Below are positions 1 to 11,801 of a stretch of DNA of 64,000 bases, piece after piece (position 1 is the first letter of the stretch; the number at the start of each line of letters is the position of its first letter). Source of the DNA: Kryptolebias marmoratus (lineage: Eukaryota > Chordata > Actinopteri > Cyprinodontiformes > Rivulidae). The position numbers and the translations under genes are program-made. The notes under the pieces were generated by a model, which was not told where the DNA came from, made no database searches, and was given only the letters and a program-made list of their open reading frames with translations. Where the stretch lies: contig NC_051440.1 in the NCBI RefSeq assembly GCF_001649575.2, positions 19,109,748 to 19,173,747 on the forward strand, written 5' to 3'.

Positions 1-145
1 CTCTATTTCTGAATTGAGAAAGCTCCTCGGATGAGAAGCGAAACGTCTTCAGCTACAGAATAGAAGTCCAGTTGTTTTTGTTTTTTAACTTTTTTTGAAT
101 TTACCATGGCCTGGATGACTGAGAATCTACACCAGCAACACACAA
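1..145 (+). mobile_element. Penelope-like retroelement tail, copy 1 (cut by window edge)
   Basis: This matches by memory a very common teleost repeat. It has a motif around 28-50 reading CGGATGAG, then CGAAACGTC, then a T-rich spacer, then TACCATGGCCTGGATGACTG followed by GAGAATCTACA. I associate it with tails of Penelope-like elements, whose terminal repeats carry hammerhead ribozyme motifs; the family name is recalled, not searched. The GGATGAG...CGAAACGTC core resembles a hammerhead with one conserved U replaced by G. The left end runs off the window. A second copy lies at 54946-55040 in the same orientation. It carries no reading frame. Strand is that of the motif as written. Confidence 0.55.
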
Positions 146-1685
146 AAGTATCTCTAAACGCTGAAGGAATTATTCATTATTCATGCTCCTCAAACGTTTG
201 TTATGGCATGAAACAATCTTCTATATAACCTCTCTTATACTATTTTCACACAATATGGAGTCTTGACTATATTATTGTACATTTACCAACATTTTAGATG
301 TATGATTAAACAAACAACCCCCCCCCCTCCCCCCCCACACACAAAATTTAAAGGATGCTTTCAGTGGTGGCATATTTGCAATTAAAGTCATCTTGCTTTC
401 TAAAGACAATCTTCCTGAAAAAGCATCAATTTTTGAATAACTTTTTAGCATGTTCAAGCATTAATACATCAATTCCGTTTGTATGAAAGGTTAGATGTAA
501 AAATGTAAAACTTACAGCAACAAATGAAATGATGCGTACAGCCTGGTGAAATGCCTGCCTTTGTACCATCTTAGCAGCTCTTCCACTGTTCAATGTCTAT
601 AGACTAATCTGCTTGTTGATTTATGTGTTTTTCTCTCCAGAGATGGCACCATTACCGTGGTGTTATAGTCAAACTGAGCATGGTTTTACTGACGCTGAAA
701 GCACAGCTGGATTGATCACAGCTGTGATCATAACCACTGATGGATGAAAGCAGCCTATGTGAAAGTGGATGTTTATAAGTCTTAAAACATGTGTATAAAA
801 TTAGTGAGCATCAATTTGGGGCAAAACGATGAGTGCTGCTAGATAATCATTTATTACAAACTTGAAAAGGTGGATTTGAAGGTACTGTGTGGGGACTGTT
901 TGACAAGCATCAGTAACCAATACAACAATGTCCAACACAGTTTTGAGAAAGTCTTAGAAGTGCTAAAAACTCAATCAGAGTATGTTTTTTTCTAATCTTT
1001 GTCCAGTATTAATTTTTGTCCACAAGTTGTGACACTTAAGACAAAGACAATTATTATTGTACTAGACTTCTGATGGAAGAAAACATTGAACAAAAGGTAT
1101 TCAAAATTATGGATATGGGAGACTGTTGTGACAACCTATGTCTAATTATCCACAGAAATACTATGCAGCATAAAAAACAGTGAGTCTGGTAATAAAAAAG
1201 GGAACCTAAATTAAGTACATGAAGGTAAAACACACAAAACATAATGTTGATGATCTAGACTTGATAATAATGTGGTAATTGTAGCCTGTGGTAAATAATC
1301 ATATTTTAAATTGTATTTGTATATCTCCACAGTACCTACTGGCTTCTAAATTGTAGCGTAATCAGAAACATTTGGGGGACTAATGTGTCATGTGCTGTAC
1401 TGTGTAATTAGAGTTAAAGTGTGTTATAATAAAGCCAGCCTAATAAAAGATGTGTGATGGAATTTGTGTGGTGAAGTTCCAACTGTGTGAGGATTGCTGT
1501 ATGCTGACGGAAAAATCTCATAATGTGCCAGCAGGCAGCTCTGCAGACATACGTTGTAGAAATTAACACACTTGCATTATTGTAAGAAAGAGGGTCTTCA
1601 TTTAGGTTCAGATATGTCCTGGTGGAAATTGTATACTTATTTGACTTTCATTGTAAGGAATGCACAACAGAACATGGTTGAAAAA
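146..1685. other. Unique A+T-rich non-coding stretch
   Basis: Apart from the C tract at 318-336 I see no gene, repeat family or strong motif here. All reading frames are short (about 60 codons), with no recognisable domain and no plausible splice structure. The short self-complementary stretch near 712-728 (GATCACAGCTGTGATC) is a perfect 16-bp palindrome of unknown meaning. Confidence 0.5.
318..336 (-). repeat. C10-T-C8 homopolymer tract (G-rich on minus strand)
   Basis: The plus strand has ten C, one T, then eight C, followed by CACACACA. The minus strand is therefore two long G runs, able in principle to form a G-quadruplex, and the plus strand an i-motif. It is exceptional in this A+T-rich window. 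Length may be unreliable because such tracts are error-prone in sequencing. Confidence 0.85.
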
Positions 1686-1992
1686 GCCCAAAATGTAGGT
1701 GAGTGAAGCTCTGGAGGAAGGAAGCAGAAGATAATCAGAGTTTTATTGAAAATCAACTAAACACATGGAGCTGCCATGCAGGAGCTGAAACTGTGAATAA
1801 AACTAGATGCAAACTGAGGTGAACCCAAGCAAGAATCTAACAATGAATGAACAGAAATCAGGAGAAATCACAAACCAGGAACAGGTGTGTTGATTGACAA
1901 ACTGGGGCCAGCTGTGAAAGAAACAGAGAAATAAAACCAAAGACAAAAATAAAACCCTAACCTTAAACTGAAAGTCTTACAAAGCATGACAA
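1686..1992 (-). mobile_element. Dispersed teleost repeat, GCATTTGGGTCC class
   Basis: The segment starts with GCCCAAAATGTAGG, then has AGTTTTATTGAAAA, a GAGCTG/CAGGAGCTGAAACTG block and GGAACAGGTGTGTTGATTGA, and ends near AAAGCATGACAAG. I recognise this order of blocks from a widespread, unnamed-to-me fish repeat that usually ends in TGCATTTGGGTCC on its other strand. A copy in the opposite orientation is proposed at 55870-56225, and a related one at 6571-6945. No coding capacity is visible. Assignment to a transposon class is not possible by eye. Confidence 0.45.
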
Positions 1993-4900
1993 GACTAATT
2001 ATCTGCTCATCAAGACCTTAGCAGTATAAGCAGATGTTGTTTTTTCTGTTTGCCTGAGACAAAAAGAAGAGTAGTCAGGATTGAACTTGATGATCAACAG
2101 ATTTGGATACATTGCCCTAAATTCCCAAAAGAGATTAATCCCAATGCACTAATTCAGTTTGAGTTGACAGAGTATTAAATGTAACAATTGTGAATCTATG
2201 TAATAAATAAAGCTGTACAGTATCAGAACCACATAGCAATTTATTAATATAACTTTAACAAGGAAAAATAAATTGGCTTAACAAAACCTCTTTTTTTGTC
2301 AAAGCTTACAGAGTTATTGCAATTTAATAAAGCAGTGTGTAACCAGCAAATGTACGTCTTAGGTATAAATTAAATCAGTTTTTTGTAATAAAGACAAACA
2401 ATCATTCCATTTGTGAACTCACTCAGCTTTGAATTAATTAATTCATGTTTGAAACTACATAGAATCCCAGTAAGGGCTGTTACAACATTGATGCATTGAG
2501 AATTTATTTTACTGCATATGTTTGTTCAATTACACAATAAATGTATGGTCACCACAATCAGGTCACGTGGAACTTTGTCATTGCTTTGTCTCAAATTAAA
2601 TATTTCACTATTTACAATTACTGTCATCTACAAGTAATGCTGTTTTAAGTGTTTATGAATTATATATTTAAAAGAACTGCTTCTAGCATAAACACTTGTA
2701 TAATATAAATACTGAGACACTGCTATAGAGAGAAGAAAGGAGACTATTATATATAATAAATTAGGATCTCTTTGTCTCAGCTTGCCACTGGGCCTGTTTT
2801 AAAGCTCACAGCTTGCTATTTTTTCAAAACTCAGCCAATGGAAGATATTTACCATGAATCCACATTGTGCAATGCGGCAAAAGAATAAAAAAATAAATAA
2901 ACCTGTTTGGGATAATGAAACTAGTCGTTTTAACATTTCACAAATATTTAAAGGCAGTTCTCTTTTTGTGAGTTTTCCAGTGGTTAACATACATTCTGAT
3001 GTGGCTCATCATTGTGTGACAGAAAACTGAGTCTGCAGATCACCAGTGACTACTCATTTATGTTTAGGTTTTTTTTTATGTCCTCAAATGTGAAAACCAT
3101 AAAGTTAAAAGAATGTACTTATATTTTATTGAGTACATTGCAAAGCCTTTGTGCTTATTTCACTAAGTTATAAAAAACTTATTAAAAAAAACATGTTATT
3201 TGATTGAATTGGTCAGTAGTTCTTTTCACTTTTAAAGGTTAATCATTCTTCAAAGTCTTGCAGCTAGTTCAGTCGAGATTCTAAAAGCAGCATGGGTTTT
3301 AACAGCTGATATCAAATAATAAGTATATTCAGGGCTCACGTGCTTCATGTTGAAATGTCACATATGTTCCAGCACAAAGCAATCATACACTACAAACATT
3401 TAATGAAATTACTTATGTACACAAGAAAGCCTGCAATTTTATTTCACTGTAGCAGCTGCTACATTATAGGTATTGCCAATAAATAAGCTGTCATATACAC
3501 AATCTACAAAGGAGAGAACAAACTGTCATAGAATTGGTTTGACTGTGCTAAATACTGCATTAAACTTTGCTGCGGTTTGCCCCTAACCTCATAAAATATC
3601 AGCCATCATGAGGCATCACCTACCCAGATGTAATTAATGTATGAGATTTTCAGCTGGGAAATACCTAAAACCGTGTAAATGGCTTGGGTTAAATGAGAGT
3701 GGAAGTTGTGAAAAGTTGAAAGATCATCACCTCACTTGACTATTCTACATTCTTTGTGGAGTGCTGGTCATCCCAAAATAAATGTCAGTGCAGTGTGAGG
3801 AATCCTTAAGTGCTGTCACATATTGATCTGTCTGTAGAAGTTTTTTAAAAAAACAGAGATCTATTGTTTTAAAGATATACCCTTGCTGTCAGGGTTGTTA
3901 GCTCTGTTTTTAAGAACTTTGGCCATTAATCAAATGTTCATGTTGTCATTTTTATTGAACAGCCATATTTATGCGCAATATGAATTTTAGCTGTATGATT
4001 AGACTGTCAGCTGTGGGAAATTACTGTGGATGTCAGCTTAAATGACATGTTTTTATCAGGTGTAATATATTATGTTGTTGGGATTTACAGTGTTTAGGCA
4101 TAATAATGAAATATATTTCCACTTCTCTATCTTTTTCTTTTTTCTTTTAGAGAGAACTGTGCTGATTCGGAGCAGACTTTATGATTTAGGGCTGTAATGA
4201 ATAGGTGTGTTTTGGCTGTTGATTTAAGTCATCTTTTTTGTGTGCATTCCAGTATGTGATGTGTTTGTGTAATATCTATTCCACGGCAGAATGACACTAT
4301 CACACATCTGCTTATCTGAGTGTGGCCATGAAATGAAGCTGCATGAGGTCTTAAAAGCAATTACTGGTCCTCCTTGTCCTCCAAGCAGCATATACAGCAC
4401 ATCACACTCGAGGACTTTACAGCCTTTACATCAAAGTGGTCTTTTCAAAGCTTGACATATTTTTTTTCCTGCATGCCAACAACATTACAAATGTCAGACG
4501 TACTGAATAGTCTGTCTCACTCTTTCTTTATGCCTATCTGTCTGTTTCCTCCTCATTATTATGTCCCTGTAATCAGGCTGTTTTTGCGCCTCTTTTGTGA
4601 TTTTATTTCCATAGAATTCCCCTGTGGAGTCCTAACCTTTAGTAGTCTTTTAATATGCCAGCTCTGCCCCCACTCTTGGCAGGTAGAATAGCAGTTTTGT
4701 TTCTGTTGGTAAAATTACAAAATACCCTTTTCCCTCCAGTTGTATCCACTAACGCCAAAATAAGTTACTAAAAATGTCTGTTTAAACCGATATGTAAAAG
4801 AGATTAAATATGTAAAAAATAAACAAAAATCTTTATAAAAACTGAATTGTGTAGATTGTATTATCAGAAATGTATTATGTAAGATCAAATTCATTGTTTA

Positions 4901-6318
4901 TTGATCCATAACTAAGATTCTCCATAATTTGATCACTATTAATATCTAAATTTAAAAGAATTTTCTTCAATGTGAGTGACTTAAAAGACTACCGATCAAC
5001 TCTGAAGCTTAAAGCTATTTTTGGATCAATGTTTTAGTTTAATGCCTCTCAAATACACTTCAAGGGTCAGTCAAACAGATCTTGCCTACCTCATTCCCTG
5101 TAAAATGTATTTTTAGTTCACAAGACAGTTTAAGTGATTGACTGCATTCTGCCAACCACTGAAAGGTTAAAGGATAGAGAATCATGTAACTTGAACATCA
5201 AACTGCTAGAAACAGTGTTTTTTCCACATTCATGCAAAGAACAAATGTAGAACATAAACGAGCCACTTGGCTATTGCTGCATATTGAATTTATTTTTTAA
5301 AAATATCAGTTAAAATAACATATTTTCAGTCCCTATCTGAGGACATAGAAACAGGGTGGAATATAATTTTACAACTGTACAAAAAAGAGAGAAAAGGTCC
5401 TTATTGGGAGTAACAAATAAAAATGCTTTGAACCTGCAGACTGATACAAACTTCTATGTTTTTCAGATTTTTTTTACAGCAGGTATTGCTGTGCTACTAT
5501 TAGGTTTAAAATAACTAACAGCAATTTATTAATACCAGTTACCTACAATAAACATTGACATTTCAGGAGTCTTTAACCATTTAAATCTGAAGTGGAGTAC
5601 CTTCAGATTATCTCCTTGTTCTTTTTTTATTGCTTCAAAAAAAGTTGATGCATCAGCTGTGCTTTTCCATCAAGTTCATTAATCTCTGATAAAATGGTTT
5701 AGGAAACTACAAATGACTGTTAAATCCCAAATTCTATCAGGATTAAAGTTATATTATTCTTAACTGATAACTGATATCTTAACTTGAGGAGATGAGTGTA
5801 AAAGTGCTAGTTTGGAGCCAATTTCTGAAAAAACAATATTTTTTCTTGTAACTATACACTTGGAGTAATACTAGTTTTAAGGTATCTTGGTACTCAGAAT
5901 ACAAGCTATCTCTGCAGTTGTAGAGAAAATGTAAATAAAATCAATCACCAAAAAAAAGATTAATCATCAAAGAAAATTTTTAAAAATAATCCTGGTGATA
6001 AAATTTAGTTAAGTGTTGAAAAATGCATTGGAAAATCCAGTTTTTTGATTATTGTTTCTACAGTGTCTTGTCCAGTTTGTCTGTAAAATTCTGTACATCT
6101 CTACAAATCTACCTGGTATTTAAGAAAAGTTCATGTATGGACTTTCAGCAACCTGCGTCTGAAAAACCATTCTGAGTTATCTCATTTAGCATTAACTCTC
6201 TAAAAAGGAGTTCAAGTTATAGCTTGTAATAGTATTGTTTTCTCATCTGCTCTTCCCACATAGTGTAAACTTATTATACATTTTAACTCGTACAATATTT
6301 TGATTCAATACTCATATC
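1993..6318. other. Long unique A+T-rich non-coding stretch
   Basis: No gene or repeat family is recognised. The longest open frame (4374-4691, plus) encodes a low-information hydrophobic peptide and looks like chance. Two CACGTG E-boxes occur, one inside GTCACGTG (2562-2569) and one at 3337-3342. They are perfect matches to bHLH-type sites but isolated, so function is not claimed. Confidence 0.5.
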
Positions 6319-6570
6319 ATGGCAGAGCAGTAGTTAGTGCTGCTGCCTCACAGCAAGAAGCTCGCAGGTTCGCCTCGCTGACTTTCTGTGTGGAATTTGC
6401 ATGTTCTCCCTGTGCATGCGTGGGCTTTCTCTGGGTACACTGGTTTCCTTCTACAGATCATAATCATGCATGCTAGGTTAACTGGTAACTCTAAAAAATT
6501 GTTCAGTCTCCTGTGAGTGAGACCGTGAATTGTTGAAAATTTGGTTTGTGTCAGGTTGTAAGGAAAAAAA
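6319..6570 (+). mobile_element. tRNA-derived SINE, DANA-like, nearly full head
   Basis: The head GCAGTAGTTAGTGCTGCTG, followed by CCTCACAGCAAGAAG, leads to GGTTCGCCTCG at 6367-6377, a good RNA polymerase III B box. The body follows: TTTCTGTGTGGAATTTGCAT, GTTCTCCCTGTGCATGCGTG, then a degraded GGTACACTGGTTTCC and CTAGGTTAACTGGTAACTCT. This order matches the zebrafish DANA SINE and its relatives across teleosts. The 3' part decays after about 6540, so the end is approximate. Four further relatives occur in this window. Confidence 0.8.
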
Positions 6571-6945
6571 CCTAGTATGCAGACTCATCTTAGAAACAAA
6601 AAACAATTTATTAAAACAGAAACAAAAAGGCTGACGTGACAGCCAAACAACAAGAAACATCACAGGGAGACACAAGGAGCTAACCTAACTGTGGTGTAGA
6701 CTAAACAATGAATCAGCACAGATGAGATGGAAGTGACTGACTATAAATGGCTGAGGGTGAGTGGAAAAAATGACTGCAGCTGGAGTGACAGGTAATGGGG
6801 AACAGGTGAAGTGGGCATGGCAGGCTGACTGGAAGACTATTGAGGAGATGTCTGAGGAAGAGTGAATAGTGGCACAAGGAACGCAGAACTATACAAGAAC
6901 ATATGATATAGAAACGCAAGAAGTAAACTTAAAACACAGGTCTTG
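6571..6945 (-). mobile_element. Dispersed teleost repeat, related to the 1.7-kb copy
   Basis: It follows the SINE directly and contains CAATTTATTAAAACAGAAAC, then TGACTGCAGCTGGAGTGACA, GGGGAACAGGTGAAGTGGGC and GGCAGGCTGACTGGAAG. I recall this series from many fish genomes as a non-coding dispersed repeat. It shares the TTTATT...GGAACAGGTG layout with 1686-1992. Both open frames in it are short and uninformative. Strand is assigned by analogy with the other copies, and the class is unknown. Confidence 0.4.
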
Positions 6946-8554
6946 TGTGTGTGTGTTGGGGGATACAATCAATAGTCATTGAGATGCTTTCTTATCCAGT
7001 CTCTGAATATTTTAATGCCTGCCCTTTATATATATATGTGAGACACACTTGTGCAAATCTAGAGGTCTTTACTATTAATAAAGGACACTGTGCTTTCCAT
7101 GCCATGATTACATTACTGTCTGCAGAAGAGTGTACAGTACATGTCTCACCTATATGACAAAGGGCACAGATGAAAAGGGAATCATTGTGGAGGTATGGTA
7201 ATGGGAACAACTGTGAAGATGGTGCACTTTAATCCTGAGGCTGACATAAGAAGCACAGAGCATGAAAGCATGAGATAAAACACGCACACACACACATACA
7301 CACACACACACAATTGTTTTGGATTATTTTCTAACCGCAAATAGTGATGTAAGAAACAAAAGCCTGGAGACAGGGATAATTTGATAGTTATTTTCACATT
7401 TCTAGCCCCCACCGTCCAAAAAAAAAAAAAAAAGTGGCTATGCAAGTAAACTCAGTTTGTGGAACTAAAATACTGCAGTTGCAATTTCATTTTCATCCTT
7501 ACAGGAATGCACTTATCAGAGAGAACAGAATAATGTTCAAGCATTAAATCGTTGTTTCAACTGGAATCCATCACTGAAGAAGCATAGGTGTAAAAGTTTT
7601 CCACAGCAGTAGCTTGATTTTTCACAGCAGCCTTACACAATGCATATTTATTGACACTTATTTTTGCCTATACTGTCAACATACCTGGTTGTTACAATCT
7701 CTACTGGTGTCAAACATTGCTAGGGAGGATAAAGGAAACCACCCAACTGGGTAGGAGTAAATGAGACAGCTTTGGGGAATGTACTGTAGTTGCACCAAAA
7801 AGCAAATTAAACCACTGAATCATAATAAACTTCTTGAGTGCACAATTATCACCACCTGATTATGTTCAAGAAACATGAACAATGTTCCATCTCCTCTGCA
7901 AATGCATGCCATTTGTAACCACTAAGCCTTCATGCTGTCATCCATGCATATAAAAGGGACACTTGCAATTGTTTTCTATAAATATTTAGCTGCTCTCAGC
8001 TATGGTGTCTGAAAATAAAAGAGTAAGCAAAGATGGTGATTTAAAATAGAATTATAGAGATTATGTTGGGAGAAAAACTGCCAACACATTGTAAGGAAAA
8101 TATTTTTTGAGAACTGGATCCTCCTTTCCAGTTAGCAACATGTGCTTGTTTCATTAAAGCCTCATTATGTATACACAAAGAAGAGACTTGAAATATGACC
8201 TTGTGGTGAATTAAATTAAATGTTAACAACAATTTACACTGACCTCAACCTTTATCAGACATGTTAATTTCCCTGAAAAAGACATAACAACCTGCACTTT
8301 GTAGTTTCAACACATTTTCAGTTTTTTATTTATTTATTTATTTTTACTTATTATTTATAAATTCATTGTTCTGGTTAGGGCAGTGGAGAGGGACTGTCAA
8401 CAGGTGAGAGGTGATGTACATCCTAAAAAGATTAACATTTCACACAGAAATGCAAGACACAAACAACCCTGGGCAAACTAAGTCAGTTTCACCAATCACC
8501 AATAAACCTAAGATGCATGATTTTAAAAAGTGGAGTGATGCGCTTATGCTTCAA
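6946..8554. other. Non-coding stretch with CA microsatellite and poly(A)
   Basis: It holds the CA repeat at 7281-7312, a poly(A) run at about 7418-7433 and a TTTA-rich patch at 8325-8346. The region also has two overlapping short open frames on opposite strands (6945-7210) that look like chance. Nothing else is recognised. Confidence 0.5.
7281..7312. repeat. (CA)n microsatellite, interrupted
   Basis: CA dinucleotides run from 7281 to 7312 with single-base interruptions (CG at 7283, TA near 7297). It is a typical vertebrate microsatellite and possibly polymorphic. Confidence 0.95.
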
Positions 8555-9215
8555 GTGTCTTTCTATACAACCTGCTCTTTTTTTGTCCACTGCATGTCTA
8601 TAAACCTTCTTCAGTTCCCTTTCTTCCCTGATTTCCCACTTCAGCTGTCCTGCACATTGCACTCCCAACACTGGCTCCTCCCTCTCTGCTTCATGTCTTC
8701 TGTGGTGTCTTTGCAGTCCCTCCTTCAGTGGCTCTGTCTGGTGTGTCAGCCTGTGCAGCTTCTGCTCTACAGTACATCCTGTTGATAGGAAGCATCCTGT
8801 GCATCATCACTCCCAGCTGCCTGTGGGTTCAGCTGGCTCAGTCTGGCCCATCTGTGTGATCCTCTGCCAGATGACTGGGGTTTGGCACTGCATGATTCCT
8901 CCCTATCCAAACCATTTGCCAGGAGAAAGGGGTAGGGAGGCAGGAGAAACAGAGGTGCAGGTTGGGTAGAGAGCTCTGCTTTCGCTGCTCTGCCTTAGGG
9001 GGCTCTTTGGTGCTCATGCCAGCTCTTCTCTGCTCTCCTGAGATCACTGTAGATTGCTCTTGTATACTGAAGAACAAAAAAGCTTTTTGCTCATGGAGGG
9101 ATGTGTAAGGAGACGCTCCAGGTGTAGTAGTGACGCAAGTATCTAATCCAGTATGACATTTAAATGTCATGACTACTAGTGATATATGGTTGAAATGCCC
9201 CTGAGGCATTGTTCC
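8555..9215. other. G+C-richer block of unknown nature
   Basis: This segment is visibly richer in G+C than its surroundings and nearly free of A/T runs. It holds an open frame of 124 codons on plus (8411-8785) and one of 123 codons on minus (8838-9209). Neither translation contains a domain, signal peptide or motif that I recognise, and the two point at each other without overlap. It could be a decayed transposon, an exon or promoter of a non-coding RNA, or a conserved element. I favour a decayed element, with low certainty. Confidence 0.3.
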
Positions 9216-10054
9216 TATTTCAAATGTCTTTGATAGGTTTTTGAGGAAAAAATTCTAATAAAAGAAACTTGACCCAAGAATCAGAATACATTTGTTGCTA
9301 AATTCTACCTGCAGTCTCAGATGCTGACATGGTAACTACAAGCAAAAATATACATGTGGCTCAGATGGGCTCTGTGAAGGTCAGAGCTTGGAGAACATTT
9401 CAAAAATGAGCAGTAGCTTAGATTAGTACAACTGGTACCAATGCCAAATTTATATTTGATCTTTGTTTAAACAAAAAATGAAAAATCCAACTCATAAGAT
9501 AAACAGATCCAGTAAGAACACAACACAAGCATTTATCTGCATAATCTGTGCATAAAGCCTGAAGCATAAAAAGTGTACCTGCATGAGCACACAAAAAGGA
9601 TTGTTATCCATGACAAATCGTTTAAAGAAATTCTTCTCACTTCGAAGGAAGGGGATGCTATGGATTAATGAATGTGTATGAAGTTTGCATTACACAGAAG
9701 TATTAAAAATTAGATTTGCACATGTGCAAAAATCACAACACTTTGGTTATGAAAAGATACAAGTAGGGAGCTTAAAGGAAAAATGTAATCAACAATTTTT
9801 TTCTTAAATATAGTTCCTAAAATCACCTACAGTTATGACACATCAGCACATTACTCTTTATTTATTTATTTCAAAAAGAGACTGGTAATGCTTCATTGCA
9901 GCACCTTATCAAACATAAAAAATGTGACTACGTAACTCATGGCGAAATAGCAACTCATATGATGAGTAAAGCACAACACTCACCAGCAACATTCAAACTC
10001 CAGGCAGTCTGCTCTCTCAGTTGGGCTTTTGTGTAAATATTGTAATAATTATGT
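9216..10054. other. Unique non-coding stretch
   Basis: Nothing recognised apart from a short TTTA run at about 9859-9871. Confidence 0.5.
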
Positions 10055-10490
10055 TTTAAAGCGGACCTATTATGCTTCCTTGAACAAGTCAGGATAGGTC
10101 TGTTGGCTATACAAAACATGTTTATTACATTTAATACACAAAATAATTCTCAGCGGTCCAAAACCCGACTGGTCGTGGGTTGAGACACCAGCAATCTGCG
10201 ATCTGAACAATGTCGCGGGGACATTGCCATCAAAAATAAAAATGAAGCCACGCATCTCCGTTCTCTGTGACTGGGAGAACATGCATGGACACATGTTCTA
10301 TATTGTAGCCGACAACAGAACATTTTCCTTTTCCAGCAGACATTGTTCAGCTGTAAAACTGGCAGAACTAACATGATGCTCTACTTGTAATGAAGTGGGT
10401 GGAGCTCCATTTGGGTTGCTAGGTAAGGGGCTGGGCTCGGCTTGGGGCTGCTAGGTAACAAAAATTGTGACGTAACAATTCTGAGGTTTT
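10055..10490 (+). mobile_element. Non-autonomous DNA transposon fragment (GCGGACCTATTATGC type)
   Basis: It begins with TTAAAGCGGACCTATTATGC (10055-10074), a terminal sequence I know from abundant teleost DNA-transposon derivatives. The interior has GGATAGGTCTGTTGG and, near the right, a G+C-rich stretch with GGGTGGAGCTCCATTTGGG, GGTTGCTAGGTAAGGGGC and a degraded repeat of it (GGGGCTGCTAGGTAAC), then GTGACGTAACAATTCTGAGG. The expected inverted copy of the left tip is not seen at the right, so the element is truncated or the right end decayed. The short frames on minus are not recognisable as transposase. Confidence 0.45.
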
Positions 10491-11039
10491 GCAAACACCA
10501 TAAAACATTTACTTATTGTCAAAAAATGCCTGGGTGTTTTTTGTGTTTTGTTTTTTTTTTCTTTTGTGCTTGGACTGTTTCTAAAATTAGTAGATACCCA
10601 AAAGGAAGTACAAACTTCATCTTCTCTGTCATCTTTTTAGCATGATGACAATGTCTGTCTAGCCAATTGATAAAAGAAAATCAAAGAGTTTTTCAACAAA
10701 AAAGATTAGTTAAGGATCATACACAAGTAACTCCCTTTCAAAAAACAAACCAAAAAAACCAAGCAAAAACTTTAAGAATCTTGTAAAATGCACTTTTTAA
10801 AAAATTAAATAAACAAACATAAGACTCTAGTAGTCTCAAAAATATATTGTGAAAACACTTTTAACAACAGTCCTATTCAAACTATAAAATGATGAACTTT
10901 TGCTCCTGCCTTTGTGTGATCAGTCATTAGTGTATTGTTTTCATTTGGTGCCATTTATGTAAAAGAAACTGTATGAGGAAGGCAATTTGAAAAAAAAAAA
11001 CCCAAACAAATTATAAGTTTACCCTCTATTAACATGAGA
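10491..11039. other. A+T-rich non-coding stretch
   Basis: It contains T- and A-runs (10543-10560, about 10991-11000) and no recognised feature. Confidence 0.5.
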
Positions 11040-11320
11040 ACCTAATGCAAATTATAAATGAAAGATGTTTGCCGCGGATGATCCAGACAGCATATTCCAG
11101 AGGTCACCACTCGTGGTCCTTAAGAGGATTTTAATTAAGCTGCATTAACTCTACCACACCAGACATGATTGGGTCAAGAGACTTTGATATTTATGGTTAA
11201 TGATCATGTGGGAAGAACACTTACTATAGGACTCTCCCTCAGGGGATATATTCAATGGAAAGCTTTTAACAATCACCCTGAGCTTTTCTACTTTCCTAAA
11301 TGAAGCTTTAGAAATAATTA
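11040..11320. promoter_or_regulatory. Candidate conserved regulatory block with octamer
   Basis: The block has mixed composition without simple runs. It holds a perfect octamer ATGCAAAT (11045-11052, POU-factor type), TTTAATTAAGCTGCATTAA (homeodomain-like) and GGTTAATGATCATG. This texture is typical of vertebrate conserved non-coding elements, but conservation itself was not tested. The next block, 11436-11580, has a similar look (GGTAATGAGACTG, CCATGATGACAGC). Confidence 0.25.
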
Positions 11321-11801
11321 AAAAATAAAAAAAGAAAACATTCAGTATTTTTTTCTACTTGTACTGCACCATCCTCAGTACTGCATTTTAATAGCTTCTA
11401 CAACTTAGTACAAGATGTCACAATTTAATGGAACGCATTTGATGTCATGTAAGAGGTTTAAAGCTGGACTCTAATAAGGCTGTTAAGTGGTAATGAGACT
11501 GAACATTGCTGTGAGAGGCCATGATGACAGCTTAAACACTGTGGTGTGAAGGCCCACTATTCCCCATGGGTGAAGACACCAAAATGTTAACTAGATTATA
11601 TTAACACTTGTTTGAAATAAATACAGCCATCTGCTGAGGTCTTGTATTTTTTTTTTTTTTTACAAGTGTTGTACAAATGGAACTGACTTGAATTGAATTT
11701 AGGGATCTGAAATATATTGACCAACATCCCATCCACCTTAAAGAAGAGAGTGTTTAAATGGTCCAGATCTTTGAATTAAAAAAGATTTGATATGGTCAAA
11801 T

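Noticed and set aside
8411..9209. Protein-coding gene in the G+C-richer block
   Set aside because: The two frames lie on opposite strands and neither has a recognisable domain or start context; kept only as an unexplained block.
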